DNA from: Eubacterium sp.
Lineage (GTDB): Bacteria > Bacillota > Clostridia > Oscillospirales > Acutalibacteraceae
DNA: 31,149 bases
Direction: 5' to 3'
NCBI GenBank assembly: GCA_014465955.1
Contig: JACTVT010000022.1
Span: 1 to 31,149 of the forward strand
Shown here one piece after another: positions 1 to 9,062 of this stretch. The position numbers and the translations under genes are program-made. The number at the start of each line of letters is the position of its first letter. Positions within the stretch are counted from its first letter, which is position 1. The notes below the pieces were generated by a model. The model was not told the origin of the DNA and searched no databases. It saw only the letters and a program-made list of their open reading frames with translations.

Positions 1-630
1 TATTAATTCATCAAAAGCCATTTGATAAATATCTGTTTCATATAAAATATTAAATTCAGAAATAATATTCTCATAACTTGATGATAGTGTATCTTCTGTT
101 CTTCTCATTATATATGAATACTTATAATCAGACGCTTTTGAATATATTTCACCTTTTTCCAAGAAAAAGCCCACATCGTTTCCGCTGAATGAAAAATAAG
201 TCTCATTTTTCGGATGATTATGATATGAATATGAACCTTTAAGACTTGAACCGCCTTTTTGCGTTTCAATAAGTCCTGCTTCAACAAAACCTGATGAACC
301 GTCAAGGTGCCACACTTTGCCATCTGCTGTAACGGTACAATTCCGTTCATATGGCAAATTAATTGATTCTTTTTCAAAAGCATCTAACTCTTTCATTATA
401 GCCTTTTTATTATTATAATCAATAGTTTTCACCATTTTAGGAGCATTATTATTTGAATCATACCCGTTTTTGGCTGATAACCCTTTTATATTTTCCCCGC
501 TTGATTTGTGCCGTTTTACATAATCGTCCATCCATTTATCCCAATCGGCGGGTTCAACAATTTCAAAGGTGCAGCGGCACCACGGGTGAAACGGCGGTGG
601 ACTTACAGAGTAATTATTGATTGTGAAAAG
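1..630 (-). pseudogene. Truncated phage minor-capsid / head-morphogenesis C-terminus fused to a JAB-like domain (relic, open at window edge)
   Basis: An open frame of 210 codons runs from just after a stop (TAA, 631-633) off the left edge. It has no ribosome site or start at its head, so the N-terminal capsid part is missing. Residues 11-21 read PPPFHPWCRCT, which matches the Cys-containing tail that closes SPP1 gp7 / Mu F-like head-morphogenesis domains. After a polar linker, residues 95-152 look like a JAB/JAMM-type metal site: E95, the HNHP motif at 137-140, then S149 and D152. The serine lies about two residues farther from the histidines than in RadC-type JAB proteins. Such C-terminal extensions of phage minor capsid proteins are known as toxin or peptidase modules. 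I infer a decayed prophage remnant joined next to the terminator of the neighbouring secreted gene. A distal start at the internal Met (residue 34) cannot be excluded but has no clear SD. Confidence 0.6.
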
Positions 631-689
631 TTATGAATTATGAGATACAATTAATATAGTGAGCGTATATTGCAAATTGTTATCAAAGT

Positions 690-719
690 AAAAAAGGACA
701 TCTCTTTCGAGATGCCCTT
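690..719 (-). terminator. Intrinsic terminator of the giant secreted gene
   Basis: On the - strand a 9-bp stem (GGGCATCTC paired with GAGATGTCC, one G-U pair) closes a GAAA loop and is followed by six or more T. It lies 23 bases past the stop codon at 742-744. Confidence 0.9.
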
Positions 720-741
720 AATTATTAGGTTATGCTCTTAA

Positions 742-3700
742 TTAAGCAAGAGTCTGGAGAAGTTCGCAAAGTGATGAAATAACTTCATCAGTTTCGCCTG
801 TGAGCATTCCGAGTACCTGAGAAATAATATCAGATACGGAATCGCTTACATCTCCGAGGAGTCCGCCGATAAGATTGCTGATAGTATCGAAGTTGTTTTC
901 GTAGTTAACTGTGTTAATAAGGTAACGAAGAACTGCGATGAGAACTTCACTCTGATCAGCCTTAACATACATTCTTGCACCGAATGTAGCAGCCTGTGAT
1001 GCTTCGTCAGTGATTAACTCACCGTGTGAAGCAAGTTGATACCAATCTATCGGCATAAGTTTGATGTTAAGTTTGCTGCCGCCGACTTCAATCATACCGA
1101 GAACGCTGTTAAGAAGTGATACGATGTTGTCAGCACCGATTAACGGTTTTAATGTACCTGAAAGGTTGTAAATATCAAACTTGAAGCCCTTAGGTGCAAT
1201 GCCGAGTTTTCCGATTTCCTTTTCAATGTCAAGACCTACTGCTTTGAGTAAATCATTTACATCAACGATTGGCTTGAGTGAATCAAGGAGAGCAGTAATT
1301 GGTAACAGAAGGTTATCAAGTAACTGAAGTAAGCCGTCGTTAGCGAAGAACAGTGAAAGGTTCGGAAGAATGTCGCAAAGCATTTCAAGAGGTGCATTAA
1401 GAATATCTTCAACCTTGTCAAGGAGAGGATTGAGAATGTCAAGAAGAATAGCGTCGTATTCTTTGCTCATATCCTGTCTGTACTGATACTGAGTTTTAAT
1501 GTTGTAAAGACCGAATGCTTCCATAAGAGGAACGATTGCTGATGTGTAACCATCTGAACCAGGAAGGTAGATGAGTTTGAAGAGACCGAGTGAGCCGTCG
1601 TTAAGGAGTACATCAAGTACACCGTAGATAGGACGGAGTGCTGCGCAAAGTGCGTGAACAAAACTGTCTCTGTCAGTTACGCCCCAGTGGAGGCTGTCTT
1701 TGTTAACCTTGCTCCATGAGCCTGCTTTTTCAATAGTCTTAGCAACGCTTGCATATGACTGACCGTAATCCTTATCTGTAAGGAGTTTAGCCACATTAGA
1801 TGTTGTAAAGTCTATATCTGTCTGAGCAAGAAGTTCAGCAAGGTTCATATTGTCGTTAATCTTTACGCCTTCAACTGCGCCGTAAAGACCGCAGACAAGT
1901 GAACTGATGATATCGTCTTTATAGATAAGACCGCCGATCATCTGGTTAAGTCCGCCTTCTACAAGACCGCCGATAAGACCGTCAAGCATCGGGCCGATTG
2001 TTGTAAGGAAGTCAACGTCTACTGTTGACGGATAAGAGAAGTCATAATCCTTGAATTTGAAATCTCTGTAATCGAAGAATGAGTTCTGAGGATCCTGAGT
2101 AAGGAGATAGAAGATTGCCTTAACAATGTCGTCCTCATGTGCACCTGCAATCTGATTGAAGATTGTTGTAAGAATGTTAACGATTGTCTTGTTCTTTGCA
2201 ACAGCATCAATGCCGCAGATGAGGTTCTTGATTTCGTTTGAATTGGAGATGAGAACATCTGCAATGTAACGAAGAACTGCTATAAGAGTTTCACCCTGTT
2301 TAGCAACTATGCGGATTCCCTGACCGCCTGCAGCACTATTAAATGATGTCTGTGTGCCGTGGCTTGCAAGTGTTGACCACTTGAAGTCAGGAAGAGTGAT
2401 GTTAATATTGTTTGACTTAAGAATACCGTTGATAATCGGGATAAGATAATTCTGAATATCACAATTATTAAGGTTGTTAAGGTCAAGTGAAATATTGGCA
2501 TTTACGCCGACAAGTTCAGCAATTTTAGCGCCAAGGCTTGTGCCTAAAATTGCTTCAATAATTGCATTAACATCAATGTTGTTCTTCTTAAGTGCAGGAA
2601 GCATACCCTGTGTTACAGGTGAAAGAAGATTGTTAAGAAGCTGTCCGATTCCGTTGTTGTCAATAAAGTAAGCAACATTCGGAAGAACTGCTGTAAGTGT
2701 ATCAAATGGTTTCTCAAGAAGCTTATCAACAAATGAGAAGAGCGGGTTGAGAACATTGATAAGAAGGTTATCCTTTGCTTTATTATAATCATTAATATAC
2801 TGGTCGTTAGTCTTAACACCGTCGCACATTAATGCTTCAAGCAGCGGAATAATTGCGCTTTCGTAGCCGTTGCCGCCTACAATACCTGCGCCGTTGAGAA
2901 TTTTAACAACTTCATCAACATCAATCTGAATTCTGTTGTATAAGCCTTCACCACTGTAATTCTTGATGTAGATGTTTAATTCACCATCTCTGAGAGTGAT
3001 GCTGTATTCACCTACATTTACTTTTACAGGATTACCGTTCTTATCTTTGATTACATTGCCGTTTTCATCTTTCTTATCCTCGGTCATGTAACCTTCAAAA
3101 TGAAGTGCAAGGTCTTTTACAACACCTTCAAGAATATCGCCGATTCTGAATTCTGAGCCTGCAAGGAATACTGCAAGTACATCGTTTACAGGTCTGCAAA
3201 GAGCAGCGAGAGCATTGATGAAGCCCTGTTCTGCATTAGCAGAGCCATCTTTGAAGCCCCAGTTGATATTGCTTACCTGGCTCCAACTTGAGCACTTTCT
3301 GAGTGCTGCTGCTGCGTCAGAATAAGTGTTGCCGTAACTTCTGTCCATAAGGTAATCTGCAAGTTGTGCAGGAGAGAATGTGAATGTGTTTCCTGCTTTG
3401 CTTTCAATACCGCCGTAAACTGCTTTTGCGATTGTTGTAATCATATCGTTCTTGAAGAGCATTCCGTTTACAAGACCTGCAAGGTCATCGTAACCAAGAA
3501 CATCAAGGCTCTTAAGAAGCGGGAATACATTCTTAACAATATTGTCAAGAGCGTCTACTGCATCGTCTGCTTCGCTTGCAGAGATGCCTGAAGGATATTT
3601 GAATGTGTTTGTTTCTTTTGCAAGATAATCTTCAAATGTCCAAAGGATTTCTGTAGGAGTTCTTACTGATCTTATAGCGGCTGCAAGTGCTTCAAATACT

Positions 3701-6700
3701 GTTTTAGCATCAAGCTGGCTGATAAGTTTAAGAAGACCTGCTTTTGTAGTTCCGTCAAGATCTTTTGCATTTTTGATTAAGTTCTGAATAACGTCTAAGT
3801 CAAGAACCGTATCAAGTGCAAGGCTGTAAATCATAAGAAGTGCATTGCCTTTGCTTGTATTTGCAAAGTGATCCCAGTTGAAGTTAATTTTAATCTTGTC
3901 TGAAGCAACGCCGCCTTCGCATTCAATACCGCCGAGAATCATACCGATAAGCATATTTGTAATGCCGGTTACACCGTTAATAAGTGTTGATGCAGTATCA
4001 AGAATACCGCCGATTGATTCGAGAGTCATATTGAGTCCCGGAATAACAAGTTCCTCGTTAAGTGAAGGTGAAAGTACCTCAATTATATTAACAAGACCGT
4101 TAATCTCACGTGCAATCGGAGGCAGAGCCTTTTTGACAATAGACTGAATTGAACTGTCAGTTAATACGCCTGAAATGCTCTGAAGAACACCGATAAGTGT
4201 TGAAGCAGGAGCCTCAAGGAATTTGCCGAGAACATCTGCAAGCGGATAAACAACTGCTTTCATATACTCTTTGCCTGTTGATTCGACAGGAGTGTAAAGT
4301 TTAATATCGCACTTGTCTGCGATTGAAGTGAGAACAGGATTAACAACGTTGTCATAAAGACCTGTTTCAGAGCCTAATAATGCGCCTACGATTGCTGTTA
4401 TCGGAGCAAGTGCTTCAAACAGACCGTCATAGAAAGCGTCTTTATCGCCTGCTTTGAAATCAAAGCCAAGGTCGTTAGCATACTTTGATGCTGAAAGTTC
4501 ACACCATGTAAGGTATTCTGAAATGTCACCGTTAATGTTTGAACGGACTGCGATTGAACTTGGTGAGAATATACCGTCAATAGCATTTACAATGTAATCA
4601 TTGTCGTCGCCCTTGATGTTGATTGCTTCATCAAGAATTTCTTCAAGAAGTGAATATGTCTCTGTAATAAGAATTGAGAGTTGTTTGTTTGTGTAAACTT
4701 TCTTTTCGTTTACAGGACCCGGATTGTTGATGTTGCGCTTTGGAGCAAAGTTTTCTTTAACACTGTCATAGCAAAGTACTTCAAGATAATCTCTTACGAG
4801 TTTAAGAATCTTGTCAGCAGTATTTTTGCCGAAAGTATTAACAAGCGAAGTAACTACACCTGAAAGCACACCGTCAAGTTTATCAACTGTATAACCGTTA
4901 AGGTATGTGTTTTCAAAAATTGTTGAAAGAAGAGAATCAATAGCAGAAATCAATGCTTCAGAAGCTTTTTCATTCTCTTTATTCAAAATGTTTTTCTGTG
5001 TTGCTGCGTAATCAATGGTGATTTCAGGAATAACAGGAAGATTTTTTTCTGTATTATCGCCTGTATTATCATCTGTATTGCCGTCTGTTGTATCGTCGCC
5101 GCCCTGGTTGGCATTAACAATATCCATAACGATTTCAATGATAGGACCTGCGTTTGCAATAAGATAATAAGCACTGTCATCGCTGAGACCTACATAAGTT
5201 TCACCGTTCTGTGCAAGCGGAATAGCCTGTTCTTCAAATGTGAAACTGTACTGACTGTTTCTTGTAAGGTAGAACAATCCGTTAAGTGCATCAGTGATAA
5301 TGCTTGTTTCACCGAATCCGCCAAGTGAATTGAGCAGGTTTGTGATAATCGGAATGTTGTTTGCAATATCATTCTCTGTTGTCAGTACGTCATTAAGTAA
5401 ATCAACAACAGCATTTAACCAGTCATTTACAAGAAGATTTACAATCCAAGCAGTTACATTTGCAGGATTCTTGATGAAGATTTCCTGTTTAAGAGCACTT
5501 ACGGTAGCGTTGTCTGCCGTACCGTACTCTGTTGAAGAAACTAACTGGTCACTCTTATAAATATTTACTGTGCCGGTTCCGTGAGCGATACGAGCATCAA
5601 ACTGCCAGTCTGAACCCTTAGTGTTGTAAAGTGCAAGGAAGTTTTTAACAAATATGTTAATTAACTGAGGAAGTCCAACAGTGATGTTGTTTAATCCCTT
5701 GTAAATTGTAGCCTCTGCACCTGCAAATTCTTTACCGATTCGTGTATCGGCTGTAGCATTTGTGTTATGTGTATCAACATATTCAAAAACAGAGTCGTTG
5801 AGTACGCTGAGAACTGTGTGAAGAAGTTCCTTAATTCCGTTAGTGAATAACGGTACAGGATTTCCGTTTTCGTCTTTAACAATCTCACCGTTTTCATCGG
5901 TCTGATAACCGTCAAGGAACTTACAATTATAAGCACTTTCGGCAATCATTTTATCAACAAACTGAACGTTTACCATAATCGGAACAGGTCTGCCGTCTGT
6001 TGTGGTAACACCATCATAGAATCCCATTGTTGCTCTGTCTGTGCTGCCGTTTACAATATAATCGGTAACTGCAGGAAGAATATAGTTAAGGTCAAAACTT
6101 AATGTTGTGATACCGTATTCTTCAAGGAAGCCGAAAATCATATTGTATGTATCAGGATCGTTTTTCAGCAATTTACGAACAAGGCTTTCTTCAGGGAATA
6201 TGAAATTATCAAGGAATTGGTTGTATGCATCGCCGTCGCCGTTGAAGATAAGCGGAACGATGAGTTCATCAATAAGAATAGTGAGAAGCGGTACAACGTT
6301 TGCAAGTGTTCCCATAGGGTCTTTTGCAAGATTTGAGTAAATACCTTCAACACTGCTTATGATAAGGTCATATGTCAGCGGATTACCGTCTTTATCCTTA
6401 GTCTGAATAAGGCTCGGAAGAAGTGAGTCAATGATGCCGTTCAGACCAAGCTGCATATTAACGCCGAAACTTGCAAGAAGATTATCAAGGTCTTTGGCAA
6501 GTTCAATATAACCGTCAATAACAGATGCTGTTGCGTTGAAATAATCATCCTGACTGAATGGGTAATTATCGCCTTCAAAAACATAGCCTGACATCATTTC
6601 GTTTTTATGGCTGTCAAGAACAGCACTGTCAAACAAATGAATTGTAGAAATGTTGCCTAAAACGTTTGCTGCAACAGTTGTGTGTGCAAATGTGTTGATA

Positions 6701-8190
6701 TCAGCCATAATATTCGGAATAAGACTTACAGGATCTTTTCCTGTCGGTCTGTTGAATTCCGTTCTGAATGCTCTGATAGAAGCGTCGGCAACCGGAAGTT
6801 TACCGAATGCTCTGTTTACAGCATTGCTGAATTTATGATCTGTAGAGTTACATACAATTGCGTTGTAGAATGAATTTGTATTACCGAGAATGTTTCCGGT
6901 TGATCCGGAGTTCGGAGCATACGGGAACTGCTGTTTCTGTTCGGGAGTAGGCTGATAAGCGTCAGCACCCGGTTTTGTTGCAAGCCAGTCTAAATCTTCC
7001 TGAGTAAGACCTTCTGCAGCAACCATAGCAGTAATTTCATCTGCTGAGTAACCCTGGTTGAGAAGAAGACCTTCAATATATTCTGAATAGAATTTAGAGT
7101 TTTCAAGGTTGCTTGAATCGGAAATGATTGTTTTAACATACTTGTCAGCAAGTTCCTGACGTGAAGTAACAGTCGGGTTTGCTGCGCTTGTTACTTCAAA
7201 CCATGAATCATATGCATCGGTAGCAACACCGGTTTCGGCGCCGCCCATTATAGCAGCTGCATTGTAGATTGAAGCAAAAATTGCTTTTTCCTCAACAATC
7301 TGATAGAAAATCAAATCTGCAACTGAAGAACATTTTGCCTTGCTGTTAATGAATTCAAGTGTTTTGTTGATACATTCCATTGCAAGATTAAGGTCGTATT
7401 CATCGGTTGCTGCCTCAATTGCACCGTTTTTAGCCTCATAAGCATCAATGAGTGCCTGAATTTCAGTGGCAGTTTTGTCAGCAATAACAGTGGCGTCACC
7501 GTTTTTCTGAACTACGCCTATTTCAACAGCAATATCAAATATTTTCTTTGTTGTTGCATTATTAAGAGCAGTAATTTTGGTGCCGATGGAATCTCTGGCA
7601 AAAAGGAGTTCTTTAAGACCCATTACAGCGGTTCCGTCTTCCTTTGTGTAACCGTTGTAATAATCGTTGCAGCGCTTCTGGAAATCAGTACCGTTTGCAT
7701 CTGCATTTGTTTTGCAAAGATTGTATAAAGACCAGAAATCGATTGCAGCATTATCATCATTAACATATGCATAGTTGGCAGCATCTGTTTCGGCATTGCC
7801 TGATGAAAGGCCTTCATCATTAAGGACTTTATCCATACTTGTTTTTCCTACTTTGTCAAAGAGGAATACGGACAGTTCGCTTATGAATTCAAAAAATCTG
7901 TCTGATTTAATGTTTTCATCTTCATAATTGGCGTTTTTGACTTTTTCAGCGTCAACGCCGATTGAAGCAAGCGTTTCTTCCCCGATAGCATCAAGAATCG
8001 TAGGAAGAAGTGAATCCAGAAGTTCATTAAGAGCATCTGAACTCATTTCGGCGCTTGCATACTTGTCACTGAACGGATTGTTGTCTTTCGGGTTGGTTTC
8101 CCTTGCGAAAGCGACAAAGCCGGCAGAGCAGGCAGTAAGCGCCATTACCACAGCCATAAAAAAGCTGAGGACTCTTTTGCTCGTTTTCAT
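742..8190 (-). CDS. Giant secreted repetitive helical protein (about 2482 aa), function unknown
   Basis: The start at 8190 is preferred because GGAG lies 8 bases before it, while an ATG two codons upstream (8196) sits only 2 bases from the SD. An N-terminal Sec signal (Lys/Arg, hydrophobic core, then a likely AFA cleavage site near residue 30) shows export. The body is rich in Leu/Ile helices punctuated by Gly, Asp and Pro. An Asp/Thr/Asn-rich linker near residues 1030-1055 divides it. The C-terminal half holds about three diverged units of 400-520 residues. Landmarks recur: a SW..V plus W-G segment near 1642 and 2165, and a LASHG followed by an IAVLRY segment near 1943 and 2389. There is no dockerin, LPXTG, SLH or catalytic motif. 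Its general design resembles the divergent protein at 9063, so the two may be distant paralogs. It could be a surface-layer, adhesion or structural component. I do not recognise a named family. Confidence 0.85.
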   Translation of the reverse strand: MKTSKRVLSFFMAVVMALTACSAGFVAFARETNPKDNNPFSDKYASAEMSSDALNELLDSLLPTILDAIGEETLASIGVDAEKVKNANYEDENIKSDRFFEFISELSVFLFDKVGKTSMDKVLNDEGLSSGNAETDAANYAYVNDDNAAIDFWSLYNLCKTNADANGTDFQKRCNDYYNGYTKEDGTAVMGLKELLFARDSIGTKITALNNATTKKIFDIAVEIGVVQKNGDATVIADKTATEIQALIDAYEAKNGAIEAATDEYDLNLAMECINKTLEFINSKAKCSSVADLIFYQIVEEKAIFASIYNAAAIMGGAETGVATDAYDSWFEVTSAANPTVTSRQELADKYVKTIISDSSNLENSKFYSEYIEGLLLNQGYSADEITAMVAAEGLTQEDLDWLATKPGADAYQPTPEQKQQFPYAPNSGSTGNILGNTNSFYNAIVCNSTDHKFSNAVNRAFGKLPVADASIRAFRTEFNRPTGKDPVSLIPNIMADINTFAHTTVAANVLGNISTIHLFDSAVLDSHKNEMMSGYVFEGDNYPFSQDDYFNATASVIDGYIELAKDLDNLLASFGVNMQLGLNGIIDSLLPSLIQTKDKDGNPLTYDLIISSVEGIYSNLAKDPMGTLANVVPLLTILIDELIVPLIFNGDGDAYNQFLDNFIFPEESLVRKLLKNDPDTYNMIFGFLEEYGITTLSFDLNYILPAVTDYIVNGSTDRATMGFYDGVTTTDGRPVPIMVNVQFVDKMIAESAYNCKFLDGYQTDENGEIVKDENGNPVPLFTNGIKELLHTVLSVLNDSVFEYVDTHNTNATADTRIGKEFAGAEATIYKGLNNITVGLPQLINIFVKNFLALYNTKGSDWQFDARIAHGTGTVNIYKSDQLVSSTEYGTADNATVSALKQEIFIKNPANVTAWIVNLLVNDWLNAVVDLLNDVLTTENDIANNIPIITNLLNSLGGFGETSIITDALNGLFYLTRNSQYSFTFEEQAIPLAQNGETYVGLSDDSAYYLIANAGPIIEIVMDIVNANQGGDDTTDGNTDDNTGDNTEKNLPVIPEITIDYAATQKNILNKENEKASEALISAIDSLLSTIFENTYLNGYTVDKLDGVLSGVVTSLVNTFGKNTADKILKLVRDYLEVLCYDSVKENFAPKRNINNPGPVNEKKVYTNKQLSILITETYSLLEEILDEAINIKGDDNDYIVNAIDGIFSPSSIAVRSNINGDISEYLTWCELSASKYANDLGFDFKAGDKDAFYDGLFEALAPITAIVGALLGSETGLYDNVVNPVLTSIADKCDIKLYTPVESTGKEYMKAVVYPLADVLGKFLEAPASTLIGVLQSISGVLTDSSIQSIVKKALPPIAREINGLVNIIEVLSPSLNEELVIPGLNMTLESIGGILDTASTLINGVTGITNMLIGMILGGIECEGGVASDKIKINFNWDHFANTSKGNALLMIYSLALDTVLDLDVIQNLIKNAKDLDGTTKAGLLKLISQLDAKTVFEALAAAIRSVRTPTEILWTFEDYLAKETNTFKYPSGISASEADDAVDALDNIVKNVFPLLKSLDVLGYDDLAGLVNGMLFKNDMITTIAKAVYGGIESKAGNTFTFSPAQLADYLMDRSYGNTYSDAAAALRKCSSWSQVSNINWGFKDGSANAEQGFINALAALCRPVNDVLAVFLAGSEFRIGDILEGVVKDLALHFEGYMTEDKKDENGNVIKDKNGNPVKVNVGEYSITLRDGELNIYIKNYSGEGLYNRIQIDVDEVVKILNGAGIVGGNGYESAIIPLLEALMCDGVKTNDQYINDYNKAKDNLLINVLNPLFSFVDKLLEKPFDTLTAVLPNVAYFIDNNGIGQLLNNLLSPVTQGMLPALKKNNIDVNAIIEAILGTSLGAKIAELVGVNANISLDLNNLNNCDIQNYLIPIINGILKSNNINITLPDFKWSTLASHGTQTSFNSAAGGQGIRIVAKQGETLIAVLRYIADVLISNSNEIKNLICGIDAVAKNKTIVNILTTIFNQIAGAHEDDIVKAIFYLLTQDPQNSFFDYRDFKFKDYDFSYPSTVDVDFLTTIGPMLDGLIGGLVEGGLNQMIGGLIYKDDIISSLVCGLYGAVEGVKINDNMNLAELLAQTDIDFTTSNVAKLLTDKDYGQSYASVAKTIEKAGSWSKVNKDSLHWGVTDRDSFVHALCAALRPIYGVLDVLLNDGSLGLFKLIYLPGSDGYTSAIVPLMEAFGLYNIKTQYQYRQDMSKEYDAILLDILNPLLDKVEDILNAPLEMLCDILPNLSLFFANDGLLQLLDNLLLPITALLDSLKPIVDVNDLLKAVGLDIEKEIGKLGIAPKGFKFDIYNLSGTLKPLIGADNIVSLLNSVLGMIEVGGSKLNIKLMPIDWYQLASHGELITDEASQAATFGARMYVKADQSEVLIAVLRYLINTVNYENNFDTISNLIGGLLGDVSDSVSDIISQVLGMLTGETDEVISSLCELLQTLA

Positions 8191-8352
8191 AATCATCTCT
8201 CCTTCATTTATGATTTAGGAGTTTAACCCCTTAGTATTTCGCATGGTTATAAAACAGCCCCGACACATGAAATGGTATTTATTAACAATTTGTTCACAAA
8301 TACCGGTGCAAAAGGGCGCAGTATTTCCACGCGCACGAACAAATACAATATA

Positions 8353-8381
8353 TTTATACCAAATATATAAACGCAAGTCAA
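8353..8381 (-). promoter_or_regulatory. Sigma-A-type promoter for the 742-8190 gene
   Basis: On the - strand TTGACT, 17 bases, TATAAA. The predicted start near 8346 leaves a leader of about 155 nt that contains the GGTATTT/AAATACC dyad before the AAGGAGAG ribosome site. Confidence 0.75.
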
Positions 8382-8790
8382 TACCTTTTTTCAAATTTTA
8401 ATAAATTATGAACAAAAAATGGAATTTTGTAGAAAAATATCATGGTTTCATAACATAATTCATATGAAAAGAGCGTTAATTTCGATTTGTTTTTTAATTT
8501 AGAAAATAAATCGAGCGCAAAAACACTGTAAAGTAAAACGCCTTTTGAAAATTGTATACAATTTGGAGTTTTTAACAAAAAATCATACAATATGTTGATT
8601 GTAAAGTAAAAAGTTTTTACATACTTAAAAAATCTGCTCGATTAAAAAATATTACAGTTAATCAGATTTTGTCAATATTAATTGTAAATTTTTTGTTAAT
8701 AAGTCGTAAAAAGTTTTTTGCCTGTTTGCACAAAAAAAGTGTTTGATTTTTGTCAATTGTCACAAAAATTTGGTATTTGCTGATTGCTCG

Positions 8791-8819
8791 TTGACTTTGA
8801 AGCATTAATGTGTTTTAAT
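8791..8819 (+). promoter_or_regulatory. Sigma-A-type promoter for the 9063 gene
   Basis: TTGACT, 17 bases, TTTAAT. A start near 8826 would give a leader of about 235 nt, unusually long for a secreted-protein gene. The -10 is imperfect, and an overlapping TAATAA lies 2-3 bases further down. Confidence 0.6.
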
Positions 8820-8841
8820 AATAATGTGTTTATTGGCATAA

Positions 8842-8902
8842 TTACACTTTCCAAGGGGTGTAACTTGAGTTGCGGACTGCAGGGAGGCAGTATCCAACGC
8901 TC
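8842..8902 (+). promoter_or_regulatory. Structured 5' leader of the 9063 gene: two hairpins
   Basis: Hairpin one pairs TTACAC (8842-8847) with GTGTAA (8858-8863). Hairpin two pairs GGACTGC with GCAG-TA-TCC around an AGGGAG loop and is extended by GTT/AAC; it occupies about 8867-8902. The GGGAG loop resembles an SD. The block is GC-richer than its surroundings. It does not match a riboswitch class I know; it may be a regulatory or stabilising leader. Confidence 0.4.
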
Positions 8903-9062
8903 TTTATCAATTATAATCAGCTGTGTCTGAAGGTCAGAATTGAAGTTGTATTTTTTGTGTGATTTATGTATAAACCAAAATCTATTTTTAATTCATTCAC
9001 AGACAAAGAATTTTATTCTGAGTTTTGAGTGAAAAATGAAAGATACGAGAGGTATAAAATAA

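Larger units (their letters stand above)
8197..9062. other. Long AT-rich divergent spacer with two promoters and structured leaders
   Basis: This 866-base stretch between the two giant genes has no convincing gene. It is AT-rich apart from about 8220-8340 and 8850-8905. It carries a - strand promoter at 8353-8381, a + strand promoter at 8791-8819, a dyad in the - leader (GGTATTT at 8274-8280 with AAATACC at 8298-8304), a longer bulged dyad at 8630-8669 (AAATCTG, four extra bases, ATTAA; then TTAATCAGATTT) and two hairpins in the + leader at 8842-8902. A short - strand frame at 8378-8590 lies across the spacer but has phenylalanine/lysine composition typical of AT-rich noncoding DNA. Confidence 0.7.

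Noticed and set aside
8109..8190. LTAC lipobox in the signal peptide of the giant - strand protein
   Set aside because: The Cys lies inside the hydrophobic core and a normal AFA cleavage site follows; the neighbouring secreted protein has a Cys at the same place with a standard site. Lipoprotein processing is possible but less likely.
8378..8590. 70-codon frame on the - strand in the divergent spacer
   Set aside because: No SD, Phe/Lys/Leu composition of random AT-rich DNA, and it overlaps the predicted promoter of the giant - strand gene.
8842..8902. Known riboswitch (c-di-GMP, cobalamin, THF, fluoride)
   Set aside because: None of the conserved cores that I can recall is present; kept only as an unnamed structured leader.
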